In this document: in pieces, positions 7,105-17,300 of the stretch
How positions within the stretch are numbered: the stretch's first letter is position 1
Layout of the letters: each line of letters opens with the position of its first letter
DNA from: RGIG4790 sp964437615
GTDB lineage: Bacteria > Bacillota > Clostridia > Christensenellales > UBA1242
Direction: 5' to 3'
NCBI GenBank assembly: GCA_964437615.1
Contig: CAYTHL010000012.1
Span: forward strand, 1 to 32,140
Length of the DNA: 32,140 nt
Program-made: the position numbers and the translations under genes
Notes under the pieces: model-generated
Told to the model about the DNA's origin: nothing
Seen by the model: only the letters and a program-made list of their open reading frames with translations
Databases searched by the model: none

Positions 7105-7150
7105 AAAAAGTGCAAAATTTATAGTTTATTTGCACTTTTTTTAATTTTTT
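7105..7150. terminator. Bidirectional terminator between the two-TM gene and trpS
   Basis: A 12-bp perfect inverted repeat (AAAAAGTGCAAA at 7105-7116 and its complement at 7129-7140) with T-runs on both strands. It separates the converging genes. Confidence 0.75.
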
Positions 7151-7180
7151 TGTTGTTTTACTACAATTTAGGCTTTTTTG

Positions 7181-8176
7181 TTAATTTTCTAAACCGATAT
7201 TTTGTCTGGCACGCAGAATTGTTTCTTTTGCAGTTTTCTGAGCTTTTTTAGAGCCGGTAGAAAGTATTTCTTCTACTAGATTGTAGTTTTGCATATAGTA
7301 ATTGTATTTATCTCGCATTGGGGCAAGATAATTGTCCATAATTTCAAACAACTGCTGTTTGGCATCTGCCCAAGATATGCCTTGCTCATATTTTTGTGCC
7401 ATTTCTTGGGTTTGAGCGCTGGATGCAAAAAGTTTATACAAATTAAATAGCGTGCAGTTTGTGCTTTTAGGCTCGGCAGACGGCGTGCTATCGGTTACTA
7501 TGCCGCTAATTATCTTTTTTAACTTAGCACTGCTGCAAAAAAGCGGAATTGTGTTGCCATAACTTTTGCTCATTTTTCTGCCGTCGGTGCCAAAAATGGT
7601 GGCAACATCTTTTGTAATAAGCTCTTGTGGCACTACAAAGGTGTAGCCGTAACGTTTGTTAAAGGCTTTTGCAATGTCCCGTGCCATTTCTACATGCTGC
7701 TTTTGGTCTTGCCCAACTGGCACATATTTGGTGTTAAACAGCAGTATATCTGCCGCCATAAGTATTGGGTAGTTATATAGCCCCATATTTACAAGCGCGT
7801 CTGGGTCGCCACCCTCGGCGGTTGATTTGTCCACAAGTGCTTTATAGGCGTGCGCCCTATTCATTAGGCCTTTGCTAGTAATGTTACACAGCAGCCAATT
7901 TAGCTCGGTAACTTCTGGCACTTTGCTTTGCTGATAAAAGACAATTTTGCTTGGGTCTAGCCCGCATGCAAGCCATGTGCAGGCAATCTCCTTGGTGTAC
8001 TGTTGCAACTCTTCTTTGGTTTTTATAAAGTTTAGTGCATGGTAGTCGGCAATAAAATAATAGCAATCTAACTCTGGGTTTTTGCTTAGTTCTATTGCCG
8101 GCTTAATTGCACCAAAGTAATTGCCTATATGCGGCGTGCCAGTTGGCTTAATGCCAGTTAATGCAATCTTGTTCAT
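7181..8176 (-). CDS. trpS: Tryptophan-tRNA ligase
   Basis: 331 residues, normal for bacterial TrpRS. This cytoplasmic class Ic synthetase charges tRNA(Trp) with tryptophan using ATP. The HIGH signature is PHIGNY at 15-20, the KMSKS loop is GRKMSKSYGN at 199-208, and the family pattern TGIKPTGTPHIGNYFGAI opens the protein. PVGQDQKQHVEMARDIA (about 153-169) matches the conserved active-site helix. AAGGAG lies upstream of the ATG at 8176. It follows mnmA by about 100 bp on the same strand. The gap is too short for a T-box leader and no clear terminator is seen in it, so co-transcription with mnmA is likely. Confidence 0.95.
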   Translation of the reverse strand: MNKIALTGIKPTGTPHIGNYFGAIKPAIELSKNPELDCYYFIADYHALNFIKTKEELQQYTKEIACTWLACGLDPSKIVFYQQSKVPEVTELNWLLCNITSKGLMNRAHAYKALVDKSTAEGGDPDALVNMGLYNYPILMAADILLFNTKYVPVGQDQKQHVEMARDIAKAFNKRYGYTFVVPQELITKDVATIFGTDGRKMSKSYGNTIPLFCSSAKLKKIISGIVTDSTPSAEPKSTNCTLFNLYKLFASSAQTQEMAQKYEQGISWADAKQQLFEIMDNYLAPMRDKYNYYMQNYNLVEEILSTGSKKAQKTAKETILRARQNIGLEN

Positions 8177-8273
8177 TATTGCTCCTTATTATTTTTTTGC
8201 ATAATTTTTTATATTTTTTTGACTATTTTTTTAATTTAAATTTGCAGTTTTGCAGAATAAAGCGGGCAGAAGT

Positions 8274-9404
8274 TTATTTAATTACCTTTTCGATTGTTGC
8301 TCCGCCTAGGCAATATTTTGCGTCTGCAATTTCTTTTGCCTCGCCGTTTTTGCTGCCGTAAAGCACAACATACTGGCCTGGAGTTATGGCTCGTTGACGT
8401 TCCTTAAAAGTGCAAGTAATGCTGCCGTCTTTGTTTAGTTTTACATGCACGGCTTGGTCTGGCTGGCGGTATCTAAATTTTGCAAAGCAATCAAACTCGC
8501 TATTATTTGGTTTAGTTGGTATCCAATTAAATTTGCCAGACACTAGGCCGCTAGATAGAAGTTCTTCGCCCTCACCCTCGGTAACTAAAAGCCTATTATT
8601 ATCTAAATCTTTGCCAACAACAAACCAACTTTGCCCAGTTACTCCATGGCCACCGCCTATGCCAAGCCCTCTGCGTTGACCTAGGGTGTAGTACATAAGG
8701 CCGTCATGTTTGCCAAGCACATTGCCAGTTCTGGCATCAACAATGTCGCCCTTTTGCGCCGGCAAGTATTCGGATAAAAACTTTTTAAAGTTGCGCTCAC
8801 CTATAAAGCAAATGCCTGTGCTGTCTTTCTTTTTTGCCGTGGATAGCCCGTTTTCTTGTGCAATTTGCCTAATTTGAGGCTTTAGCATGTCACCCAGCGG
8901 AAACATTGCCATACTTAGTTGCTCTTGATTTAGTTGATTTAAAAAGTAGGTTTGGTCCTTGTTTTGGTCGGCGGCTTTTTTAAGGTAAAATAGTCCGTTA
9001 TCTTCTTCTACATTGGCGTAATGCCCAGTTGCAATTTTTTTTGCACCAAGGCTTTTTGCCTTGTTTAAAAATGGTCCAAACTTAATTTCTCTATTGCAAA
9101 GCACATCTGGATTTGGCGTTCTGCCCGCTTTATATTCTGCCAAAAACTGGCTAAAGACATTGTCCATATACTCTTTAGAGTAGTCCACGCTATAATATGG
9201 TATGCACAGTTGCCCAGCCACCCGCTTAACATCGGCAAAGTCGTCCACTGCTGTGCATGCGCCATTTACATCGGTCTCTTGCCAGTTGTTCATAAACAAG
9301 CCCAAAACATCATAGCCTTGCTGCTTTAAAAGTAGTGCCGCAACCGAGCTGTCTACGCCACCACTCATTCCAACTACTATTGTATCCTTACCTTTTTTTG
9401 ACAT
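8274..9404 (-). CDS. mnmA: tRNA-specific 2-thiouridylase MnmA
   Basis: 376 residues from the ATG at 9404; the longer version would start at a TTG three codons upstream, with no better support. MnmA adds sulfur to U34 of the Lys, Glu and Gln tRNAs at the wobble position. The ATP PP-loop is SGGVDSS at 14-20. The catalytic Cys is in NPDVLCNREIKFG (Cys103) and the second, persulfide-forming Cys in DSTGICFIGERNF (Cys199). The C-terminal part is the usual central and beta-barrel domain. No good ribosome binding site is visible. The upstream TM2 gene ends about 30 bp before, so translation may depend on coupling. trpS lies downstream in the same direction. Confidence 0.95.
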   Translation of the reverse strand: MSKKGKDTIVVGMSGGVDSSVAALLLKQQGYDVLGLFMNNWQETDVNGACTAVDDFADVKRVAGQLCIPYYSVDYSKEYMDNVFSQFLAEYKAGRTPNPDVLCNREIKFGPFLNKAKSLGAKKIATGHYANVEEDNGLFYLKKAADQNKDQTYFLNQLNQEQLSMAMFPLGDMLKPQIRQIAQENGLSTAKKKDSTGICFIGERNFKKFLSEYLPAQKGDIVDARTGNVLGKHDGLMYYTLGQRRGLGIGGGHGVTGQSWFVVGKDLDNNRLLVTEGEGEELLSSGLVSGKFNWIPTKPNNSEFDCFAKFRYRQPDQAVHVKLNKDGSITCTFKERQRAITPGQYVVLYGSKNGEAKEIADAKYCLGGATIEKVIK

Positions 9405-9432
9405 AATAAACAACTATTTTGTATTTTTTATT

Positions 9433-10590
9433 TTATTTTTTAGATTTTTTTACAACTATGCGCGCCTTTTTGCTATTTTTATTTTTATTTGTAGTTTTTT
9501 GGCTTGCAGTTGTAGTTTTGGCAACTGGTTGTTCTTGCAAAGGTTCTGCATTGTTATTATCTAAACTTTCGGCATCAACAGCGCTCTCTGTGTTGGTAGA
9601 GTTAGATGCAGCAGCATTTTTAGCCTTGCGTTTTTGACTATTTTGTTTACAAGCAAAGTAAATTTTTCTTACCATTCTAACTATCCAAGGTTTTTTGTAT
9701 TCGTCTTTGTCTAGATACTTATAGCCTAGTTTTACGCGCGTATCGGCATTGAGGCAATCTATAAATTTCCATTTAGAAAGCCTGTAACTATAAGTGCCAA
9801 AAATTAGCGCCACAAGGTCTAATACCCACATACAAACTGGAATAAATAGCAGTAGCCCCGCCGTTAACTGCAATTGACTATAAAAGTTAAACAAAATTAC
9901 GCAGCCCAAGGTAAAGCATATGGCAGCAAACCAGCCCTTGCGGTGGTTGCGCGCATAAAAATTGTGAATGCCAAACCAACCAAACAAAATGCATAGTGTT
10001 ATCATCACCCAGCTTTTTATCTCTTTTGGCTTATAGCTGCTGGCGCGCTTAACCTGCTTTTTAATTTTGCGGCGGGCAAGCATTAAATCTGCCCACTTGT
10101 AAATTTCCCACCACTTTATTTTTTCTTTTGGCTGCTCGCCGCGCGCTTTTTTTGCCGAGTATGTATAAGTGCTAGGCAGATAGGTAACATCTCGAACGTC
10201 TATATCAAACTCGCCGTCTTTTTGAACACTAAATTGCGGCTGATTTTTTCGCTTGCGCTTTTCGCGCCATTTGTTTACCGAACTATCGTTGGTGCGCAAA
10301 ATTAGCTCTTCAAAGTTTATACCGTCCATAATCTGCTTGCTGCTAACATGCTTTTTGTGCTTTTTCTTTTGCTTTTTTTGTTTTTCCGGTGATGCCACGT
10401 AAACTTTTTCTACATCAGAAAAGTTAGGCTCTGTGTTAGCGCCGTTATTAGCATCGGCTTGGGCAGAATCATCTTCCTTTTTGCTTGTTTTTTTATTTTT
10501 ACTATTTAGCTGCACACCACAATGAGGACAAACCTCGGGCTTGCCACTATAGGACTGAAAGCAATTTTTGCAAATATGAGTATTAAACAT
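9433..10590 (-). CDS. Zinc-ribbon TM2-domain membrane protein
   Basis: 385 residues. The N-terminus is a zinc ribbon (C7-x2-C10 and C21-x2-C24). A long charged Lys-rich linker follows (about 30-190). The TM2 domain spans about 192-267: a first helix, the loop GWFGIHNFYARNHRKG that matches the TM2 signature (G-x-x-G-x-H-x-F-Y), and further hydrophobic helices. The last 110 residues are low-complexity Ala/Asn/Ser/Lys and end in a poly-Lys-like tail. TM2 proteins are small membrane proteins of unclear function; this one is unusually long, with large cytosolic arms. It has its own promoter (10609-10637) and AAGGAG, and lies between gapA and mnmA. Confidence 0.8.
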   Translation of the reverse strand: MFNTHICKNCFQSYSGKPEVCPHCGVQLNSKNKKTSKKEDDSAQADANNGANTEPNFSDVEKVYVASPEKQKKQKKKHKKHVSSKQIMDGINFEELILRTNDSSVNKWREKRKRKNQPQFSVQKDGEFDIDVRDVTYLPSTYTYSAKKARGEQPKEKIKWWEIYKWADLMLARRKIKKQVKRASSYKPKEIKSWVMITLCILFGWFGIHNFYARNHRKGWFAAICFTLGCVILFNFYSQLQLTAGLLLFIPVCMWVLDLVALIFGTYSYRLSKWKFIDCLNADTRVKLGYKYLDKDEYKKPWIVRMVRKIYFACKQNSQKRKAKNAAASNSTNTESAVDAESLDNNNAEPLQEQPVAKTTTASQKTTNKNKNSKKARIVVKKSKK

Positions 10591-10608
10591 AGCTCTCCTT
10601 TTATAACT

Positions 10609-10637
10609 ATTTTAACACAATAATTTGTTGCATGCAA
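10609..10637 (-). promoter_or_regulatory. Promoter of the TM2-domain gene
   Basis: On the minus strand TTGCAT at 10632-10637, a 17-bp spacer and TAAAAT at 10609-10614. It lies between the gapA terminator and the TM2 gene, so the latter can be transcribed independently of gapA. Confidence 0.55.
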
Positions 10638-10645
10638 ACTATATA

Positions 10646-10680
10646 TGCAAAAAAATCAGCATTGCAGCTGATTTTTTATA
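10646..10680. terminator. Terminator after gapA
   Basis: AAAAATCAGC (10651-10660) pairs with GCTGATTTTT (10667-10676) across a six-base loop, and on the minus strand a T-run follows. It ends gapA transcription 20 bp after its stop codon. Confidence 0.75.
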
Positions 10681-10696
10681 TAAATTTATATTCGTT

Positions 10697-11713
10697 CTAC
10701 TTTTTGTCTACTTGGTGCATGTATTCAATTAAATCTAGCACTTTGCAACTGTAGCCCCACTCGTTATCGTACCATGCAATAAGTTTTGCGTATGTGTCGT
10801 CTAGCATTATGCTGGCAGAGGCGTCAAACACGCAAGTGCAAGTTTGCCCCACCATATCGGTAGATACAACGGCATCTTCGGTGTAGCCCATTATGCCTTT
10901 AAGGCTAGTTTTGCTAGCTTTTTTAATTGCTTCCTTAATATCTTGGTAAGTTGTTGGCTTAGAAAGTACACAAGTAAGATCTACCACGCTTACATCGGCA
11001 GTTGGAACTCTAAACGCCATACCAGTAATTTTGCCTTTTAGGCTAGGGATAACCTCGCCAACCATTTTGGCTGCACCCGTGCTACTAGGAATGATATTTG
11101 TAAGGGCACTTCTGCCGCCCCGCCAGTCCTTTTTGCTGCTGCCGTCTACTGTTAATTGAGTTGCTGTTGTTGCATGAACTGTTGTCATTAGTCCCTTTAC
11201 AACGCCAAAATTATCGTTAATTACCTTAACTAGTGGAGCCAAACAGTTGGTTGTGCAGCTTGCATTAGATACAACATTCATGCTCTTTTTGTAATCTTTG
11301 TGGTTTACGCCCATAACAAACACGGGAGTTCCCTTGCCCGGTGCAGTTATAATTACCTTTTTGGCACCAGCGGCAAAATGACGCTCGGCGTCTTCTTTTT
11401 TTGTAAATTTGCCAGTAGCTTCGGCTATATACTCTGCCCCAGCTGCCGCCCAATTTATATCTTCGGGTTGCATTTGGGCGGTAAACCTAATTTTGTTGCC
11501 ATTAACCACCAAATAATCGCCTTGCACCTTTATGTCAGCGTCAAAAGTGCCATGCACGCTGTCAAATTTAAGCATGTAAGCAGCATAATTTATATCCAAA
11601 AACGGGTCGTTTATTGCCACCACTTGAATGTTTGTGTTGTTTTTGATTGACGCCCGCAATAGCAAACTACCAATTCGGCCAAAACCATTAATGCCAACTT
11701 TAATTTTTTCCAT
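10697..11713 (-). CDS. gapA: Glyceraldehyde-3-phosphate dehydrogenase
   Basis: 338 residues, normal for the family. This cytoplasmic glycolytic enzyme oxidises glyceraldehyde 3-phosphate to 1,3-bisphosphoglycerate with NAD and phosphate. The Rossmann motif INGFGRIG is at 8-15, and the NDP at 35-37 points to NAD specificity. The catalytic Cys153 lies in SNASCTTNCLAP, and His180 in TTVHATT is its partner. The C-terminal WYDNEWGY is present. AAGGAG precedes the ATG at 11713 by eight bases. The gene begins only 67 bp after the last gene of the secretion-like locus, with no clear terminator between. A 16-bp palindrome in that gap may be an operator. Confidence 0.97.
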   Translation of the reverse strand: MEKIKVGINGFGRIGSLLLRASIKNNTNIQVVAINDPFLDINYAAYMLKFDSVHGTFDADIKVQGDYLVVNGNKIRFTAQMQPEDINWAAAGAEYIAEATGKFTKKEDAERHFAAGAKKVIITAPGKGTPVFVMGVNHKDYKKSMNVVSNASCTTNCLAPLVKVINDNFGVVKGLMTTVHATTATQLTVDGSSKKDWRGGRSALTNIIPSSTGAAKMVGEVIPSLKGKITGMAFRVPTADVSVVDLTCVLSKPTTYQDIKEAIKKASKTSLKGIMGYTEDAVVSTDMVGQTCTCVFDASASIMLDDTYAKLIAWYDNEWGYSCKVLDLIEYMHQVDKK

Positions 11714-11726
11714 AAAATTCTCCTTT

Positions 11727-11742
11727 AATTATGTACATAATT
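11727..11742. promoter_or_regulatory. 16-bp palindrome in the gapA leader
   Basis: AATTATGTACATAATT is a perfect palindrome immediately upstream of the gapA ribosome binding site. It could be a repressor operator. Its short AT-rich sequence leaves a fair chance of coincidence. Confidence 0.35.
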
Positions 11743-11780
11743 TGTATTTTTATTAAATTTTATAAAGCAATTTTGTAAGT

Positions 11781-14300
11781 TTATGATGAACTGCCGCCTG
11801 AGCCACTACCTGAACCACTGCCGCCAGAGCCGCCGCCTGAGCCACTACCTGAGCCGCCGCCCGAGCCGCCGCCTGAGCTTCCGCCACTGCCGCCAGAGCC
11901 ACCGCCTGAACCACTGCCGCCAGAACCACTACCAGAACCGCCAGAGCCACCGCCAGAGCCGCTACCCGAACCACTATCGCTAGGGGGCTCTAGGTTGTTT
12001 TGAGCATCGCGCATTTGAGCTTCCATTTGTTGGTCTAAAAGTTCATTGGTTTTGTGCTGATTAATTCTACCTTCTATTTCATTTTTTATTGCCGAGCCCG
12101 GAACAAACTTTTTTATGTCTTCAACAGCATCTAACAAAAACTTTCCGCTTATATATTTACCTGCTGTTTTGTAAACATCTATAGAGCCTTTAACTGTTTC
12201 TTTGCCTTCGTCGGATAAATCTTTTGCGTCGTCTGCCTTTTTTGCATTTTCATCAAAGAACAAGAACGAAATAACTTTGCCAATATGGAAGATGAAGTTG
12301 ATGCCAACTAAAGAAAATAGCAGTTGAACTATTCTGTTTATAAAGTCTGCTGTATAGCCACTTGGAAGGCTAGAAAAGACAGACATACTAATCATATCGT
12401 CCGTTACAAATGTAATGCTGTCGCTAATACTAACAAGAGCCAAGCCTAAATTTAGCCCAATAACTATACCATATGCGCTAAATAGTTTAGACGCCACTTG
12501 CTTTATCCAGTTTGTTAAAGAGGACTTGCCATATAATGGAATGGTTGACACCGCCGCCGGATACATAATGTATAAAAACATAAGGTCTACAAATCGTCTT
12601 ACGGCACCAAATAACGCATAGAACACTCTGCCCAAAATAATTATTGATGCTAGTATTAAAATAACTATATTTATATTAATCTTGTCATAAAATAACTCAA
12701 GTTTTGCCTTTGATTGGGTAAAATTGTAGTCTAGATAAAAGCCAGAATTGAAAGAACATATTGTATATGTGCCTTTTGTAAATAAGTGGGTTATATCTAT
12801 ATCAAGATAAATATATGGAATAAATTCCATAATGTCCACGCCAGACATAATCTCTATTGCTTTAGAAATAACATATTGGCTACCAAGCTGCGTAGTGCCT
12901 GCGGGTAGTTCGTAACTAATATGGGGCAAAAAGCTTAAAAATGACGGAACTTGCACTTCGTCTCTGTAATAATACACTGTGTCGCCTAGCTTTTTTATAG
13001 CCGTTGGATAAATGCCATCGTCAAACAACCCTCTTAGCACTACACACTGATTATTATCTTTAAGATATGTACTGCTAAAATTTGAGTTTTTGCCAGTTAT
13101 TGGCTCAAAATATCTGATTGACCCACTTCCAGTCTCTTTGGTTTGTGCAATGCACGCCACAAACACTGCACCATTGCTTTCGTCCGAAGTGTGAGTAGTG
13201 TGCTTGTACTCTATTGGGTCTAAACTATCGGCATAATTTACAGATAAGTTGTAGTAGCTACAACTTTTAGTTATGGTTGTATTTACCCCTGCGGATTGGC
13301 AACTGTTGTAAGCCTCTTCTAACGTCATTACGTATATTTTGGTATTGTTGAGCATCATGTAATCTATTAAATCGGCATTTACATAATATTCGTACCTATA
13401 TGTATAAATATTTGCATCATAAATATTATTGTAGGCGTTATTTTTTGCCAAACTCTGCATATAGTCTACATCGGTCATGCTAAAGGTTTCACCAAGATAG
13501 AACATATAGTAAGTTGCTAGACCTTGAACCCATGCCGACTGACTTTTCATGGAGTTAACCGACGCCTCAATATCTGCAATGCCACCAGTTGTGTCTACAG
13601 AAGTGAGAGAATCATAGTCTTTAACTTTATTAAATGAGTAGGTAATAGGATATTTTATATTATTATTTGCGTACTCCCTATAGGCGTTGGCGCTATATGT
13701 AGAGGCAACAAAAATCTGCCCACCTACACTTACATCTAATCCGTTGCTAGTGGCATTGTAAAGCCCTGAAAGCACCGCATTGCTTAGTATTATAGAGCCA
13801 AACAAAACTATTGGAACCAATATTAGTAATAAACAACTCTCTAATATATTTTTCCAAACTTTTCCCTTGTCATTTAAAATTTCGCCCTTGTTGTTGGGGT
13901 CACTTACAGCGTTAAACTCGCTTTTTATTATTGCAATTATTCCAAAAACTATTATTACTACAATGGCTAGCCCCAGCATCGCCCGCATAATTGTTATAAC
14001 ATTGTCAGAAAAGATAAACTCAAAGACAACATCATTTTCTATTATGTTGTCAAACGAAGAAAAATCTGTATTTATCCCTATCAATTGTCGCAAAAGTACA
14101 AAACAAAGGTCTATGACGGTAAGTACAAATTTGAATACAAAATATACAATATCCACAATTCCGCCATATAGCCAAGACCATATTTCGCCAAATCTTGCAA
14201 AAATGGTTTTTATAAGATAGTCAAAGTCACTAAGAGCCCCAAGTGTAGAACTAGTGTTTACACTCAGCATGCCAGATATTTTACTAATTATGCTACCCAT
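11781..14300 (-). CDS. VirB6/TrbL-like membrane protein, smallest of three paralogs, Gly/Ser tail
   Basis: 839 residues. N-terminal membrane segments lie at about 47-72, 102-126 and 155-185, followed by the block GGQIFVASTYSANAYREY (193-210) shared with both larger paralogs. The ectodomain (about 210-540) holds a second block, NADLIDYMM (near 306), and a third, VVLRGLFDDGIYPTAI (near 420-436). The C-terminal membrane bundle (about 543-590, 607-627, 655-680) contains LYIMYPAAVSTIP. The cytosolic tail ends in about 65 residues of almost pure Gly and Ser. The architecture fits VirB6-type inner-membrane channel subunits of type IV secretion systems; that assignment rests on topology and on the VirB4-like neighbour. 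AGGAGG precedes the ATG. The gene lies 32 bp after the 1981-residue paralog, so the two are one operon. Confidence 0.75.
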   Translation of the reverse strand: MGSIISKISGMLSVNTSSTLGALSDFDYLIKTIFARFGEIWSWLYGGIVDIVYFVFKFVLTVIDLCFVLLRQLIGINTDFSSFDNIIENDVVFEFIFSDNVITIMRAMLGLAIVVIIVFGIIAIIKSEFNAVSDPNNKGEILNDKGKVWKNILESCLLLILVPIVLFGSIILSNAVLSGLYNATSNGLDVSVGGQIFVASTYSANAYREYANNNIKYPITYSFNKVKDYDSLTSVDTTGGIADIEASVNSMKSQSAWVQGLATYYMFYLGETFSMTDVDYMQSLAKNNAYNNIYDANIYTYRYEYYVNADLIDYMMLNNTKIYVMTLEEAYNSCQSAGVNTTITKSCSYYNLSVNYADSLDPIEYKHTTHTSDESNGAVFVACIAQTKETGSGSIRYFEPITGKNSNFSSTYLKDNNQCVVLRGLFDDGIYPTAIKKLGDTVYYYRDEVQVPSFLSFLPHISYELPAGTTQLGSQYVISKAIEIMSGVDIMEFIPYIYLDIDITHLFTKGTYTICSFNSGFYLDYNFTQSKAKLELFYDKININIVILILASIIILGRVFYALFGAVRRFVDLMFLYIMYPAAVSTIPLYGKSSLTNWIKQVASKLFSAYGIVIGLNLGLALVSISDSITFVTDDMISMSVFSSLPSGYTADFINRIVQLLFSLVGINFIFHIGKVISFLFFDENAKKADDAKDLSDEGKETVKGSIDVYKTAGKYISGKFLLDAVEDIKKFVPGSAIKNEIEGRINQHKTNELLDQQMEAQMRDAQNNLEPPSDSGSGSGSGGGSGGSGSGSGGSGSGGGSGGSGGSSGGGSGGGSGSGSGGGSGGSGSGSGSGGSSS

Positions 14301-14332
14301 GGGCTCCCTCCTTTTTTGTTTATTTGTTTTTT

Positions 14333-17300
14333 CTATTTTGCTTTGCGGTCTTTCTTTAGCTTTTTCCAGTAAGCTTTATTATAGCGTCTTAGCGGTTTGC
14401 CATTTAATTTGTATGTTGAAAGTTTTTGGTTAACTTCTTCCATTTCATCAATATGCTGTTTACTACTTACATAATCTGCACCAACGCGCTGACCCTGTTG
14501 ATCGTATGCCTTTAGCCTACGCTCCTCACGCAGAAGCTGCTTGGCGTCTACATCGTTTTTAACTGCAAGATACATATTTTGTGCAGCCTTTTTTGCTTCT
14601 TTTTTCGGCACACCATTAGCTCGCGCGGCATATTCCATGCCCTTAGATGCAACTTTGGCTCCAACCTTTTTTACAGCCCCTGTTGCTCTTTGGGCTGCCG
14701 TTATGCCAACGGCGTCCTTAACCGACTGCTCGGCAAAATTGTATGCATCCACAAGTTTTTGACCATTTATGGTATCTCGAACATCGTTTTTGATAGATTT
14801 TATGTTGTCCATTACTTGCTTGCCATTATCTAGCCCGTTTTCTTGATTAAGAATATCTGCAAGCAGTTTTGGCGCGCTTGTTATAAGATAAGCCATGCAA
14901 ATTAGTATTACTATGCGGATAAATCCGTTTGCAAATGCCGTAGTTACTTTAGACAAGTATGGCGCTGTAAATGTAAGCCCAGTTGTGCCAGTTAGTAGAG
15001 TCATGTTACTTATAAACGGCGTTAAAATAAAGAATGCCATAAAGCCAATAACATATCCAAACACAGAAAGCGTCTTTTTAGACAGCTGTTTGTACCAGTT
15101 GGTAAATGTCGGCGTCACTTCTTCGGTCTTATTATTTTTTTGAACATCCTTGCCTAGGCTGATTGTTGCAAACATTACTGGGCTCATTATGTAGTAAATT
15201 GTTACATCTAAAACCCTACCAAAAACACCAAAGAGAGCTTTTACCATTATAGGCAAAAGTGCCAAAATGCTTAGTACTAAAATAAAGTAGTTGATGCTTA
15301 GCATACTATAAAAGTTGCTTACAGAAAGGCCGTTTGTGTCGCTAAAACTATAGTTTAAAGTTACAGCACTGTTTGTTACTGTATAACTTGTGGTGTTTAC
15401 GCCTATTGGCAAATTAATGTCTGAGTTTATTTCAAAACGCGGAATAGACTCGTAGATAGTTTCTACAAAAGTTTTGCCTTTAACAAGTTTGTAAATGCCG
15501 TTAAATACAGCCGAAAATAGGTTGTAGTTGGTTGAAATTTGGTCAACAGTCATGTAATAAGCCTGCAACCCCAAAGTGCTTGCATTGCGAATAGTTAAAT
15601 CGCTGCGATAAAACTCGACATTGCCATTATTTATCCTTATTGCCGTTGGATAGCCGTCATCGGTTAGCACCCCTTTGGCAATTACAGGATAGGCTGTGGC
15701 TGTTGGTGTGTTATTTGCCAAACTACTTGCCGCGCTACTATAGTAAGTTGTGCCGGTTGCACCATAGCCAAAGTCTAGCCAAGAATGCCCGCCTGCTATT
15801 ACATGATAATCGCTTTTATTTGCTGTTTCGTTTGTGCTAAGCATAAATGGAATATATTTGTTTGTTGCTTCATCAAAGGTGCAAATTATAAACACATCGC
15901 CGTTGTTTTCGTCATAGCTAATGCTATTATAAAGGTCGGTGTATTCTAGCCCAACCAAAAATTGCTCTGCCTTATCTTCTAGCCCGCATAGTGATAGCAC
16001 AAGGGTTTTGGTGGCCTCGTCTACCCCGTAGGTTACACTTCCGTCCTCACCAATTAAAAAGTCACTGCAAAACAACTTAAAGATTGTTAAATATCTTTGC
16101 TGATTATCGTAGGCTATTTCGCCGGGATACTCTATATAGTCTACAAGGGCGTCCATCAACTCTAGCCGCAGTTGCTTAGGAGTATATTTGCTATAATCAT
16201 TATTGGTTGCAAGTAGATAATCCATAACTGCGTTAAATATTTCTTTTGGTTGATTGTTTGTTAAATTGTTTACATACGAAGAGCTCAAACTATAAAAAGC
16301 ACTCTCTTCCTCAGTGTATATCTCACCTATACTCATACCTGACAAATATTGTGTATTAATAACATAAGTGGCAATTTGTTCGGGGGTAAGCAGCTTATAA
16401 TCTACAATATACTGCAAAATAAGCTGCATATAACTGATGTTGGAAGTTCCTGTAAACAGTTCTTCCAATTTTTCTTCTTGTAAGTTGGCACTAGTTAAAT
16501 TTAGTAAATTAGAAAAATAGTAGCTACTTACAGTTTTTGTCGCAACTAAATTTAAAAAGTTAATAATGGTGTCAAAGGATGCCGAATTAATATTTAATTC
16601 TGGCAATTGACCTTTTAGGTTATATGTTAAATTAAAAAATCCAGTGTAATTGTCTTCTACATAAACGCATTCGTAGCCTATGCCAGACAAATAGACGCTG
16701 CCAAGGGTGTACTCTATAAGTTTTGCGGTAGGTATGGTAATTTCTGCCGTGTAGGTGTGATTGTTTATATTTACTTTAAAAGTTCTTGACATATCTTCGC
16801 TAGACTGCATACGCACTGCGTAAGATATAAAGTACTTGTTATAGGTGTCCATTAAATCTTGATAATAGCAGTAGTTTTTGTAGGCTTTAGCAACACTGTC
16901 TATTAACTTATAATAGGTATTACTTGTACTAAACTCGTAGTAGTTTACAATTTCAACTAGTTGATTGTGCACATTTTGTGCAAGTGCATAGTCTTCGGCG
17001 GTGTTTAAATTTACATCGCCATTGTAGCCAAGCAATCTTAAAAGGTCGTCTTGTGATATATATCTTGTGTATGATTCACCTGCATTACTATAAAAATCAC
17101 TAATTTTTTCTTTGACAGTGTTGACATCCCTACTTTTCTTTAACTCAGAGAGGCTGCTCTCTAAATTATTAGTTGCCTCTGTCAAACTATTTTTATAGGT
17201 GCTGTAGTCGTTAATTATGCTGTACATGGTGCCAGTATCTACGCTTTTGGCAAGGACTATCTCCAGCCTATCTATTTCGCCAGTAATATACTCCTTATAG

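Noticed and set aside
8177..8273. T-box leader ahead of trpS
   Set aside because: The gap to mnmA is only about 97 bp and has no T-box core sequence or antiterminator-like hairpin.
11783..11983. Open frames on both strands over the Gly/Ser-coding stretch
   Set aside because: They are shadows of the low-complexity 3' end of the 839-residue gene.
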